Below, one piece after another: positions 8,361 through 16,877 of a DNA stretch of 64,000 bases (the first letter of the stretch is position 1; every line of letters begins with the position of its first letter). Under the pieces are notes generated by a model. The model searched no databases and was not told where the DNA came from. It was given only the letters and a program-made list of their open reading frames with translations. Source of the stretch: CAWGCA01 sp963820955 (GTDB lineage Bacteria > Pseudomonadota > Gammaproteobacteria > Chromatiales > Chromatiaceae). Where the stretch lies: the NCBI GenBank assembly GCA_963820955.1, contig CAWGCA010000045.1, forward strand, positions 62,001-126,000, written 5' to 3'. The translations under genes and the position numbers were made by a program.

Positions 8361-8516
8361 CTAGATCCCTGGTGGCTAATCTGTGGCATCATCCCTGAAA
8401 GTGAAGGGGCTTTCGGCTGAGTCTTACGGCAGGCAGGGCGGATTAGCAGGACGTGGTCCGACAATATATAGTGCCGCCTTAACAAAAACCTGAGGATATA
8501 AAAGGGGAGCAAATCG

Positions 8517-8999
8517 ATGCGAGGTATAAAAACAGCCTGGTTGTTGTCACTGGCCCTGATCTGGGTGACTCCAGTCGCTTGGGGGGCGGATACCCCGACC
8601 CCGCGCGATGAGGTGGAGATGCTGTTCAAACTCACCCGGATGGAGCAGAAGATCAACGAAAGCGTGGTCTTTGCGGTGCAGCTTCAGTTGCAGCAGAACC
8701 CGCGCCTGCAGCAGCACCGGGCGTTGTTACACTCCTTCATGCAGAAACATATTGGCTGGGATGCACTGAAGGAAGATATCGCGGCCATGTACCTGCGCAC
8801 CTTCACGCAGAAAGACCTGCAGCAGATGAACGCCTTTTATATCACTACGACGGGCCAGAAGGTGATCGAACAGCTGCCACAGCTGGTCCAGGAGCGAAAT
8901 CAGCTGGCAATGCAACGGCTGCAGGCGAATATCGGGGAATTGCAGCGGATCATTGAGCAGGAGTCTGGATCGTCTGCCTCACCTTCCCCCTCACCCTAG
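8517..8999 (+). CDS. Exported DUF2059 family protein
   Basis: This 160-residue protein has a signal peptide (MRGIKTAWLLSLALIWVTPVAWG|AD). The rest is all-helical and ends in a Ser-Pro-rich tail. The pattern RDEVEMLFKLTRMEQKINE early on, and FTQKDLQQMNAFYITTTGQK later, is typical of DUF2059, small periplasmic proteins of unknown function in which a C-terminal helix-rich segment follows the signal. GGGGAGCAAATCG just before the ATG at 8517 provides the ribosome-binding site. It stands alone between a MITE-like element and a repeat array. Confidence 0.82.
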   Translation: MRGIKTAWLLSLALIWVTPVAWGADTPTPRDEVEMLFKLTRMEQKINESVVFAVQLQLQQNPRLQQHRALLHSFMQKHIGWDALKEDIAAMYLRTFTQKDLQQMNAFYITTTGQKVIEQLPQLVQERNQLAMQRLQANIGELQRIIEQESGSSASPSPSP

Positions 9000-9000
9000 C

Positions 9001-9645
9001 CCTCCAGACGGAAGGATGTGGCAAAGGCTCCCTCAAGGGGGAAGGGACTGGTTGATGTTTCTCCTGGAAGGAGTCAAGAAGCAGGGTTGATTTTCTCCTT
9101 CCCCCTCCCAGGGGGAAGGTGGGGATGGGGGTCTAAACAGTTGGTATTGGGGGTTCTTTTGGATCCCGTACCCCCCTCCTAACCTCCCCCCTTGCAGGGG
9201 GGAGGAACTGGTTGATACTTGCCCCTTGCAGGGGGGAGGAACTGGTTGATACTTGCCCCTTGCAGGGGGAGGGACTGGTTGATACTTGCCCCTTGCAGGG
9301 GGCGGGACTGGTTGATGTTTCTCCTGGAAGGAGTCAAGAAGCAGGGTTGATTTTCTCCTTCCCCCTCCCAGGGGGAAGGTGGGGATGGGGGTCTAAGCCG
9401 TTGGTATTGGGGATTCTTTTGGGTCCCGTACCCCCCTCCTAACCTCCCCCCTTGCAGGGGGGAGGAACTGGTTGATACTTGCCCCTTTCAGGGGGAGGAA
9501 CTAGTTGATACTTGACCCTTGCAGGGGGGAGGTTTTACGACCTTTTACGACACCTTCCAATAGGGGGGGGAACTGGGAATTTTCCGCTCGCCGGGAGGGG
9601 CATTTTGGCTTCCCTCCCATGCGGGGGGGACTGTTGAGGTAAATA
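9001..9645. repeat. G/C-rich repeat array (right array) with 180-bp direct duplication
   Basis: A block of about 180 bp starting GGGACTGGTTGATGTTTCTC at 9044 is repeated almost exactly at 9304 (offset 260). Between the copies, a unit of about 35 bp (GAACTGGTTGATACTTGCCC plus TTGCAGGGGG) is repeated in tandem several times. The modules match the 3186-3610 array in the opposite orientation, which would let the roughly 5.5-kb oxidase segment recombine or invert. No gene is present. Confidence 0.85.
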
Positions 9646-9656
9646 CACGGGACAAC

Positions 9657-10997
9657 TCAGGCAGGAAATTCAACCGTCACGACCAGACCCGAGCCCTGTT
9701 TACGATCCGACAGGGTAACAGTGGCGCCGTGGGCATCGGCGATAGCCTGCACGATGGAAAGCCCCAGGCCGAAACCCGGGCCGGGGGTGTCCGGCAGGCG
9801 ATGGCTGCGATCGAATACCCGGTCGCGCTGTTCCTCGGGTATGCCGGGACCCGTGTCCTGGATGGACAGATAGACACCGGTTTTGGTGTCGCCGATGCGC
9901 AGGGTCACGCTGCCACCTGCCGGGGTGGCGCGGATGGCGTTTTGCAGCAGGTTACAGATCAGAATGGCAATCAACTCCCCGTTGCCGATCAATGGCACCG
10001 GACCCTCCGACTGCAATTCGATTTCGACCCCCTTCTCCAGCGCATCGGGGGCCATTTCCGCCAGCACTTCGGTGGCAATGGCATCCAGTCTAAGCGGCGC
10101 CCGCGGCGTGGTGATTCGCTCTGGTTCGATGCGGGCCAGGGTCAGCAGTTGATCCAACCGGTGGCTCAGGCGCTGCAAACCGACCAAGGCCTGCTCCAGC
10201 GCCCTCTGACGCGCCTCGCCCGTCGGAAAATTCAAAGCGGCGTGAATCTGGGTGATTGATCCCGCAATCGGGTTACGCAGTTCATGTGCCGCATTCGACG
10301 CGAACCGGCTGTGACCTTCGATTGCCTTTTGCAGGCGGGCGAAAAGGGCGTTGAGCTCATCCACCAGGGCGGATATCTCGGCCGGGACATGGGTGGTCAA
10401 TACCGGCTCCAGATTCGACTGATCCCGCCCGGAAATCTGATCGGCAACCCAGCGCAGGGGGGCCAGCCCGCGGGCGACTCCGACCCACAAAACCACCACG
10501 AAGGGCAAAGAGAAGAGTAACGGCTTCAGGATACTGGTTACAAACTTCAGGATCAGCTCGTCGCGCACCGAGTTGGCATGGGCCACCTGGACCCGAAAGG
10601 GCGGCTCATCATTGTGAACGAGGGTGTAGACTCGCCACTGCAGGCCGTCAAGGGATACCTCCGTAAAACCCTCGTCCTGTGCGGGAGAAAGCGGCGAGTG
10701 GGGCGCTGCCGGCCCCCGGATCAAGAGCCTGCCATCGGCTGACCAGACTTGAAAAATAAGGGGATACTCATACTTCTCGTGGTGCAGCATATCCGACTGA
10801 TAACCAGCCAGATCCAGCTCCTTGGATTCATGCAGGGTGGTGACCGACAGCATTCTCGCAACCTGCACCAACTGGGCATCGAACACCTGGTGAATTTCGG
10901 AACTGGCGCGCCACCAGGTGAAGACCACCACCGCGGCCCAGATCAGCAGGGTCAGGGAAAGGACCAGGGAGAGGATGCGAAACTTGATAGAGCGCAT
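9657..10997 (-). CDS. Sensor histidine kinase, QseC/PmrB-like
   Basis: This 446-residue kinase has a first membrane helix at about 9-28 and a periplasmic sensor of about 130 residues (2CSK_N-like, FDAQLVQVARML..). The second helix is near 160-180. A HAMP-like linker, the HisKA H-box (SNAAHELRNPIAG, phospho-His near 245) and a HATPase domain follow, with N box (LLQNAIRATPAGG), DTGPGIP and GFGLGLSI. It phosphorylates the regulator encoded immediately upstream; the stop and start codons overlap by one base (TGATG). The signal is unknown. Relatives sense adrenergic or quorum signals, or Fe(III) and cationic stress. Confidence 0.93.
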   Translation of the reverse strand: MRSIKFRILSLVLSLTLLIWAAVVVFTWWRASSEIHQVFDAQLVQVARMLSVTTLHESKELDLAGYQSDMLHHEKYEYPLIFQVWSADGRLLIRGPAAPHSPLSPAQDEGFTEVSLDGLQWRVYTLVHNDEPPFRVQVAHANSVRDELILKFVTSILKPLLFSLPFVVVLWVGVARGLAPLRWVADQISGRDQSNLEPVLTTHVPAEISALVDELNALFARLQKAIEGHSRFASNAAHELRNPIAGSITQIHAALNFPTGEARQRALEQALVGLQRLSHRLDQLLTLARIEPERITTPRAPLRLDAIATEVLAEMAPDALEKGVEIELQSEGPVPLIGNGELIAILICNLLQNAIRATPAGGSVTLRIGDTKTGVYLSIQDTGPGIPEEQRDRVFDRSHRLPDTPGPGFGLGLSIVQAIADAHGATVTLSDRKQGSGLVVTVEFPA

Positions 10998-11659
10998 CAG
11001 GCGGATTTCTCGATGATATAGCCCACGCCACGCACCGTCCGGATCGGGTTGATGCCCAGTTTCTTGCGCAGATGGTGGATATGGACTTCAACGGCGTTGC
11101 TTTCCACTTCGTTGCTCCAGCCGTAGACCGCCTCTTCGAGGCGCTGGCGTGACAGCACCCGCCCGGCGTTTTCCATCAGCAACTGCAGCACGTCGAATTC
11201 CCGGCCCGACAACAGGACAGGCTGTTCACCGACCAGTACCCTGCGGGCCGCGGTATCCAGCGCCAGATCGCCGATGCGCAACAGTGCATTCAGCTGCCCT
11301 AGATTGCGGCGATGCAGGGCACGGATGCGGGCACACAATTCAGACACATCGAAGGGCTTGACCAGATAATCGTCGGCACCGCCATCCAGGGCGCGCACCC
11401 GGTCGGTTACCTCGGATCGCGACGTCAACACCAGCACCGGGGTGGTGACGCCCGCCGCGCGCAATCGCCGCAGAATCTCCAGGCCGGACATCCCGGGTAG
11501 ATTGAGATCCAGGAGAACGACATCATAAGTCCCTTCACGCAGGGCCTGATCACCGGCCTCGCCGTCCCGAACCCAGTCGACATCGAATTCCTGCTGGGTC
11601 AGCACCGCCTGCATGCCGTCGCCCAGCAGTTCATCATCTTCAATTATCAACAGGTGCAT
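10997..11659 (-). CDS. OmpR-family response regulator, QseB/PmrA-like
   Basis: This 220-residue regulator has a receiver domain (1-115) with the acidic pair IEDDE, phospho-acceptor Asp in VVLLDLNLPG (near 51) and the Lys of LVKPFD. A winged-helix DNA-binding domain (about 125-218) ends in VEVHIHHLRKKLG..RTVRGVGYII. It is first in a two-gene operon with the kinase at 9657-10997. The neighbouring diguanylate cyclase and PstS-like genes are on the same strand upstream but are separated by a terminator. Confidence 0.94.
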   Translation of the reverse strand: MHLLIIEDDELLGDGMQAVLTQQEFDVDWVRDGEAGDQALREGTYDVVLLDLNLPGMSGLEILRRLRAAGVTTPVLVLTSRSEVTDRVRALDGGADDYLVKPFDVSELCARIRALHRRNLGQLNALLRIGDLALDTAARRVLVGEQPVLLSGREFDVLQLLMENAGRVLSRQRLEEAVYGWSNEVESNAVEVHIHHLRKKLGINPIRTVRGVGYIIEKSA

Positions 11660-11735
11660 GGTGCTACTCGTGTCTGTCGCGAATCTACGGTCACTGCCAT
11701 GCCGTATGCCGCAATCCAGTAACTTGCTGAATCAG

Positions 11736-11763
11736 CTGGATCCCGGCATACGCCGGGATGACG
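11736..11763. repeat. REP-like palindrome
   Basis: CTGGATCCCGGCATACGCCG and the following GGATGACG form the same palindrome family as 856 and 3144, here between the regulator gene and the diguanylate cyclase terminator. Confidence 0.65.
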
Positions 11764-11771
11764 TGAATTTT

Positions 11772-11798
11772 AAAAAAAGTCCATATCCGGTCGGACTT
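11772..11798 (-). terminator. Intrinsic terminator after the diguanylate cyclase gene
   Basis: On the minus strand AAGTCC (11793-11798) pairs with GGACTT (11777-11782) across a 10-base loop. Seven T residues (11772-11778) follow. It lies 14 bases past the cyclase stop codon and separates it from the two-component operon downstream. Confidence 0.7.
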
Positions 11799-11811
11799 AG
11801 GCATGTTCACT

Positions 11812-12816
11812 CTATGACAGTTGGGAAATGACCCGGTTCCGGCCTGTCCGCTTCGCCTGATAGAGGGTCTCGTCGGCCCGTTTCAACAGGGTATCGGGAT
11901 CGTCCCCGCCCCTGAACTGGGACAGCCCGGCGCTGATGGTCACCCGCTCGGCATACTCGAAATCCCGGGTGGCAACCTCGCGACAGAGCTTCTCTGCCAT
12001 CTCCAGGGCACCCTGAGCGTCGGTCTCTGGAGCCAGAATCAGAAACTCCTCCCCGCCCCACCGGGCCGCCTTGTCCGACGACCGGATATTGAGCTGGATA
12101 AGATCAGACACCGCGACCAGCACCCGATCGCCCACATCGTGACCGAATCGGTCATTGATCGACTTGAAATGGTCGACATCGATCATGATCAGCGAGAGGG
12201 TCGACCCGTAACGTATCGCCCGTCCCAGCTCCTGATTCAATTCCCGGTTGATGGCGTGCCGATTGGACAGCCCGGTGAGCGGGTCCGTAGCGGCGAGGCG
12301 GTTGATCTCCTGCTCCGCCCGTTGCAGCCTGCGGAGCGGATGGAGCCGCAGCAGCAACAGCAGCAGGATCCCTATACCCACCATGAACAGGGCGATCAAC
12401 AGACTCTCACCGAGCAGGGGCCGCAGGGAACGTTGGATCTCGAAACGCCCGACCAGCAGGCCTGCGTCCAGCAGATCGGTGGAATAGCTCAACACCGGTG
12501 GATCGACCACCACCCCATTCTCCGCGATCACTTCCCCTTCGAGATTAAGAATCTGCCGTCTCGCCGTTTTATCGCCCGGTACCCCGCGCGACAGAAAGAC
12601 GTCCAGACGGTGTTGCTCGTAATCCCACCAGTCCGGATTGCGGTTGATGATCTGGGCCATGATTTCGTGGGCGGTCATGTTCGCTTCTGTTGCAGTACTC
12701 CCCTGGATATAACGCTCCGCCAGAAAGAAGTAACTGACCGGCACGGCAATGATGATGGCGCCGGTGACCCAGGCCGACAACCAACTTACGATACGAGTAA
12801 ATAAACCTGTAGACAT
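11812..12816 (-). CDS. Membrane diguanylate cyclase (GGDEF)
   Basis: Starting from ATG 12816 the protein has 334 residues. The frame continues upstream to a TTG at 12855, which would overlap the preceding gene. Two membrane helices (about 5-30 and 135-160) enclose a periplasmic sensor of about 100 residues. The GGDEF domain starts at DPLTGLSNRHA and has MIDVDHFKSIND and the active-site signature RWGGEEF, so it should make c-di-GMP from GTP. No EAL domain follows, and an RxxD inhibitory site is not evident before the signature. The start is 17 bases after the PstS-like gene, indicating cotranscription and possibly a shared signal. Confidence 0.92.
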   Translation of the reverse strand: MSTGLFTRIVSWLSAWVTGAIIIAVPVSYFFLAERYIQGSTATEANMTAHEIMAQIINRNPDWWDYEQHRLDVFLSRGVPGDKTARRQILNLEGEVIAENGVVVDPPVLSYSTDLLDAGLLVGRFEIQRSLRPLLGESLLIALFMVGIGILLLLLLRLHPLRRLQRAEQEINRLAATDPLTGLSNRHAINRELNQELGRAIRYGSTLSLIMIDVDHFKSINDRFGHDVGDRVLVAVSDLIQLNIRSSDKAARWGGEEFLILAPETDAQGALEMAEKLCREVATRDFEYAERVTISAGLSQFRGGDDPDTLLKRADETLYQAKRTGRNRVISQLS

Positions 12817-12832
12817 AAAATAAAACGCTGCG

Positions 12833-13657
12833 TCACTTGATCGGGAGGTTGCCAAACCGTCGCAAAATCTCCTCGCCCTGACGGGATTTTACGAATTTCA
12901 TGAACCGCGCCACCGCGGGATCGGGCTTGGGGCGGGTCATCATATACAGCGTTTTATCAAATGGGTAGCTGCCGTTGGTCAGATTCTCCGGCGTGGCTTC
13001 CACCCCATTGTAGCTGAGCACCTTGAGCGGAGGGCGCTCGCTCAGCAGCAGGGTCAAGGTGGAGTAACCGAATGAGCCTGGGGTGACGCCGATCATCTCG
13101 GCATTCTCCTGGGCGGTCATCGTAATCCGGATTCCCGGTGTCTGCAGGATCTGATCGAGGGCGGGGGACAGGACCGGCGCCTGGCTTCTCAGAGCAAGGG
13201 TCTCACTGTCCCCAAGGGGGCGGACGATCGGCCGACATCGCTCACCGCCGGGCCAATGCCGCTGCCGGCCCTGGTAGAAGGCTATAATCTCTTCGGTGGT
13301 GATATTGCTGACCGGCAGTTCCCGGGGCACCACGAACACCAGCGGTGATCGCGCGTAGGGTATTTCAACCAGGCCGTAGCCTCTTTCTTTATCTCCAATA
13401 GGGCGCCCCCCGAGACCGAGATCAATCTTTCCTTTCGCCGTGGCTCGGATCGCGCCGCCCGTCCCCATACTCGGCAGCACCCGGAACCTGGTCCCCGGAT
13501 GGTCTGCCTGGTAGGCGTCCGCCAGCCGTTGCATCACCCCCAGCGCAGCCCCGGTACCGCCCACCACCAGGGTCTCCCCGCAGACGGGCGTCAGCGGCAA
13601 CAGCAACGAGAAGAGCGCGAACCAAGAGGCAAGCCCGAATTTGAGCAGGCCTTTCAT
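12833..13657 (-). CDS. PstS-like periplasmic substrate-binding protein
   Basis: This 274-residue protein starts at ATG 13657, chosen because the signal peptide (MKGLLKFGLASWFALFSLLL..CGE) begins there. The frame extends upstream to a TTG at 13906 without protein-like sequence. The mature part starts LVVGGTGAALGVMQRLADAY and continues PSMGTGGAIRATAKGKIDLG. This is the PBP-like fold of phosphate-binding proteins, with the oxyanion-binding Gly/Ser/Thr loops. No pstC, pstA or pstB accompanies it; a diguanylate cyclase follows in the same operon. It may therefore work as a sensor partner rather than a transporter component, which is inference. Confidence 0.85.
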   Translation of the reverse strand: MKGLLKFGLASWFALFSLLLPLTPVCGETLVVGGTGAALGVMQRLADAYQADHPGTRFRVLPSMGTGGAIRATAKGKIDLGLGGRPIGDKERGYGLVEIPYARSPLVFVVPRELPVSNITTEEIIAFYQGRQRHWPGGERCRPIVRPLGDSETLALRSQAPVLSPALDQILQTPGIRITMTAQENAEMIGVTPGSFGYSTLTLLLSERPPLKVLSYNGVEATPENLTNGSYPFDKTLYMMTRPKPDPAVARFMKFVKSRQGEEILRRFGNLPIK

Positions 13658-14074
13658 TCCCTTCTGCCGCGCTCCCTGCCCGCCTGTAAATCCCGGCCCC
13701 TTGGCGCACCAAACAGGGTGTTTTACTTTTACCTCTGCCTTTCCCATGAAGAGATACTGGTTCAAAATCCTCTCTGCTCCTGTTGCAAGCTTGCAGCGGC
13801 CTGATGCGCCCCGTGTGGGGGTGCGGGCGCCACTCCTTGAATCCCATGGCTGGAAAAAATACCGACGACGAGGGTGGTTTCTGCGCGGGCTGCTGGCGGC
13901 ATTCAACTGTGCCTGCAGCCAATTTTTCTTGATAGTATAGCCCGATCTCTCGTTTCAAGAACAACAGGGTTCCATATTAAGAATCTAGTTCCGACAGGCA
14001 TTGCGCGCCTTAGGGTCTATACCCTTATCACGCCCTGCAACGCATCATCCAACCGATCAGAGCCGACAGACATC
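13658..14074. other. Divergent intergenic region between PstS-like and TlpA-like genes
   Basis: These 417 bases should hold the promoters of both divergent genes. A frame on the minus strand is open to 13906 but looks non-coding (Arg/Pro-rich, no ribosome-binding site). I see no repeat, RNA gene or strong operator. Confidence 0.5.
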
Positions 14075-14656
14075 ATGACCCGACTATTTTTTCCGTTACT
14101 TCCTGCTGCGCGCCGCAGCTTGACCGGCCTTTGGGTCGCAGCCAGCCTGATGCTGTCCGCTGCGGCATACGGGGGCAGCCTGGAACCCTTTCAGGGGCAG
14201 GACCTCGATTTCGAACTGGAGGATCTGAAGGGTAAGGTGCACAAGCTGGAGACGTTTCAGGGAAAGGTCCTGTTGATCAATTTCTGGGCCAGCTGGTGCC
14301 CCCCCTGTATCCGGGAGATGCCGGCGCTTAAGCGGCTGGAAGAACGCATGGCCGGAAAACCCTTCGCCATCGTTGCGATCAACGTGTCCGAGAAGAAATA
14401 CAAGGTCAGGAAATTCGTCAAGCTCATCGACCTGCGCCTGAAAGTGCTGCTCGACGAGAAAGGCGAAACCTTCAAGGCCTGGGGCAACGACGTGCTGCCC
14501 ACCAGTTTTCTGCTGGACCGCGCGGGCCGTATCGCCTACATCGGCGTAGGCCCTCTGGAGTGGGATGGAGAGGATGTCATCTCGACCATCGAATCCATGC
14601 TGAGCGCAGAGAGTCGGGAAACCCCGGCATCCCCTGAACTGGTGAAGGAAAAATAG
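14075..14656 (+). CDS. TlpA/ResA-like periplasmic thioredoxin
   Basis: This 193-residue protein starts at ATG 14075, where a twin-basic signal anchor begins (PAARRSLTGLWVAASLMLSA). The thioredoxin-like domain carries the redox motif WASWCPPCIREMP and the cis-Pro region DVLPTSFLLDR. It fits the AhpC/TSA-Redoxin TlpA family of membrane-anchored disulfide reductases used in cytochrome c maturation or envelope redox repair. The ettA start lies two bases after its stop, so the two are cotranscribed, although no functional link is known. Confidence 0.9.
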   Translation: MTRLFFPLLPAARRSLTGLWVAASLMLSAAAYGGSLEPFQGQDLDFELEDLKGKVHKLETFQGKVLLINFWASWCPPCIREMPALKRLEERMAGKPFAIVAINVSEKKYKVRKFVKLIDLRLKVLLDEKGETFKAWGNDVLPTSFLLDRAGRIAYIGVGPLEWDGEDVISTIESMLSAESRETPASPELVKEK

Positions 14657-14658
14657 CC

Positions 14659-16326
14659 ATGGCCCAATATATCTACACCATGAACCGCGTGGGCAAGATC
14701 GTGCCGCCCAAGCGGGTTATCCTGCGCGACATCTCCCTCTCCTTCTTCCCCGGCGCCAAGATCGGGGTGCTCGGGCTCAATGGCTCGGGCAAATCCACCC
14801 TGCTGCGCATCATGGCTGGACTGGACACCGAAATCGAGGGCGAGGCCCGGCCCCAGGCCGGCATCCATGTGGGCTATCTGCCCCAGGAGCCCCAACTCGA
14901 TCCCGACCAGGATGTCCGGGGTAACGTGGAGGGGGCGCTGGCCGATATCAAGGGGGCACTGGCGGAACTGGACCAGGTCTACGCCGCCTATGCCGAGCCG
15001 GACGCCGACTTCGATGCCCTGGCGGCAAAGCAGGCCGAGCTGGAGAACCTGATTCAGGCCCGGGACGGACACAACCTGGAGCGTACCCTGGAGATCGCCG
15101 CCGACGCCCTGCGCCTGCCCCCCTGGGATGCGGACGTCAGCAAACTCTCCGGCGGCGAGCGACGCCGGGTGGCCCTCTGCCGGCTGCTGTTGGAGAAACC
15201 CGACATGCTGCTGCTGGACGAGCCCACCAACCACCTGGACGCGGAGTCCGTGGCCTGGCTGGAGCGTTTTCTGCACGACTATCCCGGCACCGTGGTGGCG
15301 GTCACCCATGACCGCTATTTCCTGGACAATGTGGCCGGCTGGATCCTGGAACTGGACCGGGGCTATGGCATCCCCTGGGAGGGCAACTACTCCTCCTGGC
15401 TGGAGCAGAAAGAGCAGCGGCTGGAGCAGGAGCAGAAGCAGGAGGCCGCCCGCATCCGGAGCATGAAACAGGAGCTGGACTGGGTGCGCTCCAATCCCAA
15501 GGGCCGCCACGCCAAGAGCAAGGCCCGGCTGCAGCGCTTCGAAGAGCTGCAGAGCCAGGAGTTCCAGAAACGAAACGAGACCAACGAGATCTATATCCCG
15601 CCAGGGGAGCGGCTGGGAGAGCTGGTGATCGAGGCCAAGGGCTTGAAGAAGGCCTATGGCGACCAGGTGCTGTATGAGAATCTGAGCTTCACCCTGCCCC
15701 AGGGCGGCATCGTCGGCGTCATCGGCCCCAACGGGGCGGGCAAGACCACCCTGTTTCGTATCATCAACGGCCAGGAGAGCCCGGATGGGGGTGAACTGCG
15801 GATTGGCGAGAGCGTTCAGGTCGCCTGTGTGGACCAGTCCAGGGACGCCCTGGATGGAGACAAAACCGTCTGGGAGGAGATCTCCGACGGCTCTGAGGTG
15901 ATCACCGTGGGCCGCTTCGAAATGAACTCCCGTGCCTATGTCAGCCGCTTTAACTTCCGGGGGGCGGACCAGCAGAAACGGATCGGTAATCTCTCCGGCG
16001 GGGAACGCAACCGGGTGCATCTGGCCAAGCTGCTTAAGAGCGGCGGCAACCTGCTGCTGCTGGATGAACCCACCAACGACCTGGATGTGGAGACCCTGCG
16101 GGCCCTGGAGGAGGCGTTGCTCGCCTTCCCCGGCTGCCTGGTGGTGATCTCCCACGACCGCTGGTTTCTGGACCGGATCGCTACCCACATCCTCGCCTTC
16201 GAGGGGGAATCCGAGACGGTCTGGTTCGAGGGCAACTACGCAGATTACGAAGCGGATAGGAAGCGGCGCCTGGGGGCCGATGCGGATCAGCCCCATCGGA
16301 TCCACTACAAGCGGCTGGACCGGTAG
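14659..16326 (+). CDS. ettA: EttA, energy-dependent translational throttle ABC-F protein
   Basis: At 555 residues and very similar throughout to E. coli EttA (opening MAQYIYTMNRVGKIVPPKR), it has two ABC ATPase domains. Walker A motifs are GLNGSGKST (near 39) and GPNGAGKTT (near 357). Both signature motifs (LSGGERRRVALC, LSGGERNRVHLA) and both Walker B motifs (LLLDEPTNHLD, LLLDEPTNDLD) are present. The arm and the linker between domains (about 240-300, Gln/Glu/Arg-rich) are also present. It binds the ribosomal E site and gates the first elongation step according to the ATP/ADP ratio. It has no membrane domain. Confidence 0.97.
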   Translation: MAQYIYTMNRVGKIVPPKRVILRDISLSFFPGAKIGVLGLNGSGKSTLLRIMAGLDTEIEGEARPQAGIHVGYLPQEPQLDPDQDVRGNVEGALADIKGALAELDQVYAAYAEPDADFDALAAKQAELENLIQARDGHNLERTLEIAADALRLPPWDADVSKLSGGERRRVALCRLLLEKPDMLLLDEPTNHLDAESVAWLERFLHDYPGTVVAVTHDRYFLDNVAGWILELDRGYGIPWEGNYSSWLEQKEQRLEQEQKQEAARIRSMKQELDWVRSNPKGRHAKSKARLQRFEELQSQEFQKRNETNEIYIPPGERLGELVIEAKGLKKAYGDQVLYENLSFTLPQGGIVGVIGPNGAGKTTLFRIINGQESPDGGELRIGESVQVACVDQSRDALDGDKTVWEEISDGSEVITVGRFEMNSRAYVSRFNFRGADQQKRIGNLSGGERNRVHLAKLLKSGGNLLLLDEPTNDLDVETLRALEEALLAFPGCLVVISHDRWFLDRIATHILAFEGESETVWFEGNYADYEADRKRRLGADADQPHRIHYKRLDR

Positions 16327-16346
16327 ACGGCCTTTCGGAGCAGAGG

Positions 16347-16688
16347 ATGGAAAAGCTGAAGCAACTGACCAGGCAACGAAAGCGGGCCCACGCCAGACTG
16401 CTCGAGCTGGATTCACGGGTCTACAAGGCCTTTCTCGAAATGGAAGCAGCGGCCTTCGGTGACGGGGCGCTTGAAAAGAAACATAAGGAGCTGATTGCCG
16501 TGGGCATATCCGTGGTGATCGACTGCCAGTCCTGCATGCAGTGGCACATCGAACAGGCAGCGGCCAGCGGGGCTTCTCAGAAAGAGCTGCTGGAGGCGAT
16601 CGAGGTCGGCATCGAGATGGGCGGAGGACCGGCCACGGTATCGGCCCGCTTCGCCCTGGACGTGTTGGAGCAGGTGTTCGCCGGCTGA
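16347..16688 (+). CDS. Carboxymuconolactone decarboxylase / AhpD-like protein
   Basis: This 113-residue all-helical protein has the AhpD-type active site CQSCMQWHIEQA (Cys-x-x-Cys-x3-His), near residues 59-66. Family members act as disulfide-based peroxidase partners or gamma-carboxymuconolactone decarboxylases; the CxxC form favours redox activity. AGCAGAGG directly precedes the ATG at 16347. It follows ettA by 20 bases, so it probably belongs to the tlpA-ettA transcript. Confidence 0.88.
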   Translation: MEKLKQLTRQRKRAHARLLELDSRVYKAFLEMEAAAFGDGALEKKHKELIAVGISVVIDCQSCMQWHIEQAAASGASQKELLEAIEVGIEMGGGPATVSARFALDVLEQVFAG

Positions 16689-16716
16689 CCATCTCTTGTG
16701 CGATTAATTTAGTCAA

Positions 16717-16836
16717 GTAGGGTGGATAAGCAAAGCGTAATCCACCAACTGACGGGCAAAAATACGGTGGATTACGGCGCGGATCGAGTTCCGCGCAAAA
16801 AACAAACCCCGTCTCACCGCGCCTTATCCACCCTAC
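16717..16836. mobile_element. 120-bp nested inverted-repeat element (GTGGATAAG type)
   Basis: GTAGGGTGGATAAG (16717-16730) is inverted at CTTATCCACCCTAC (16823-16836). Inside, GTAATCCACC (16737-16746) is inverted at GGTGGATTAC (16766-16775). Such GTGGATTACG palindromes are widespread non-coding elements of proteobacteria. A transcript across it would fold into a long hairpin between the AhpD-like and DUF815 genes. Confidence 0.7.
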
Positions 16837-16877
16837 AATATTCCTTCAATGGTCAATTTTGACCAAAGGGTACAGGG

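Noticed and set aside
14536..16716. 726-codon open frame on the minus strand
   Set aside because: It lies opposite ettA and reflects the GC-rich codon use of that gene. No start site or protein family pattern supports it.
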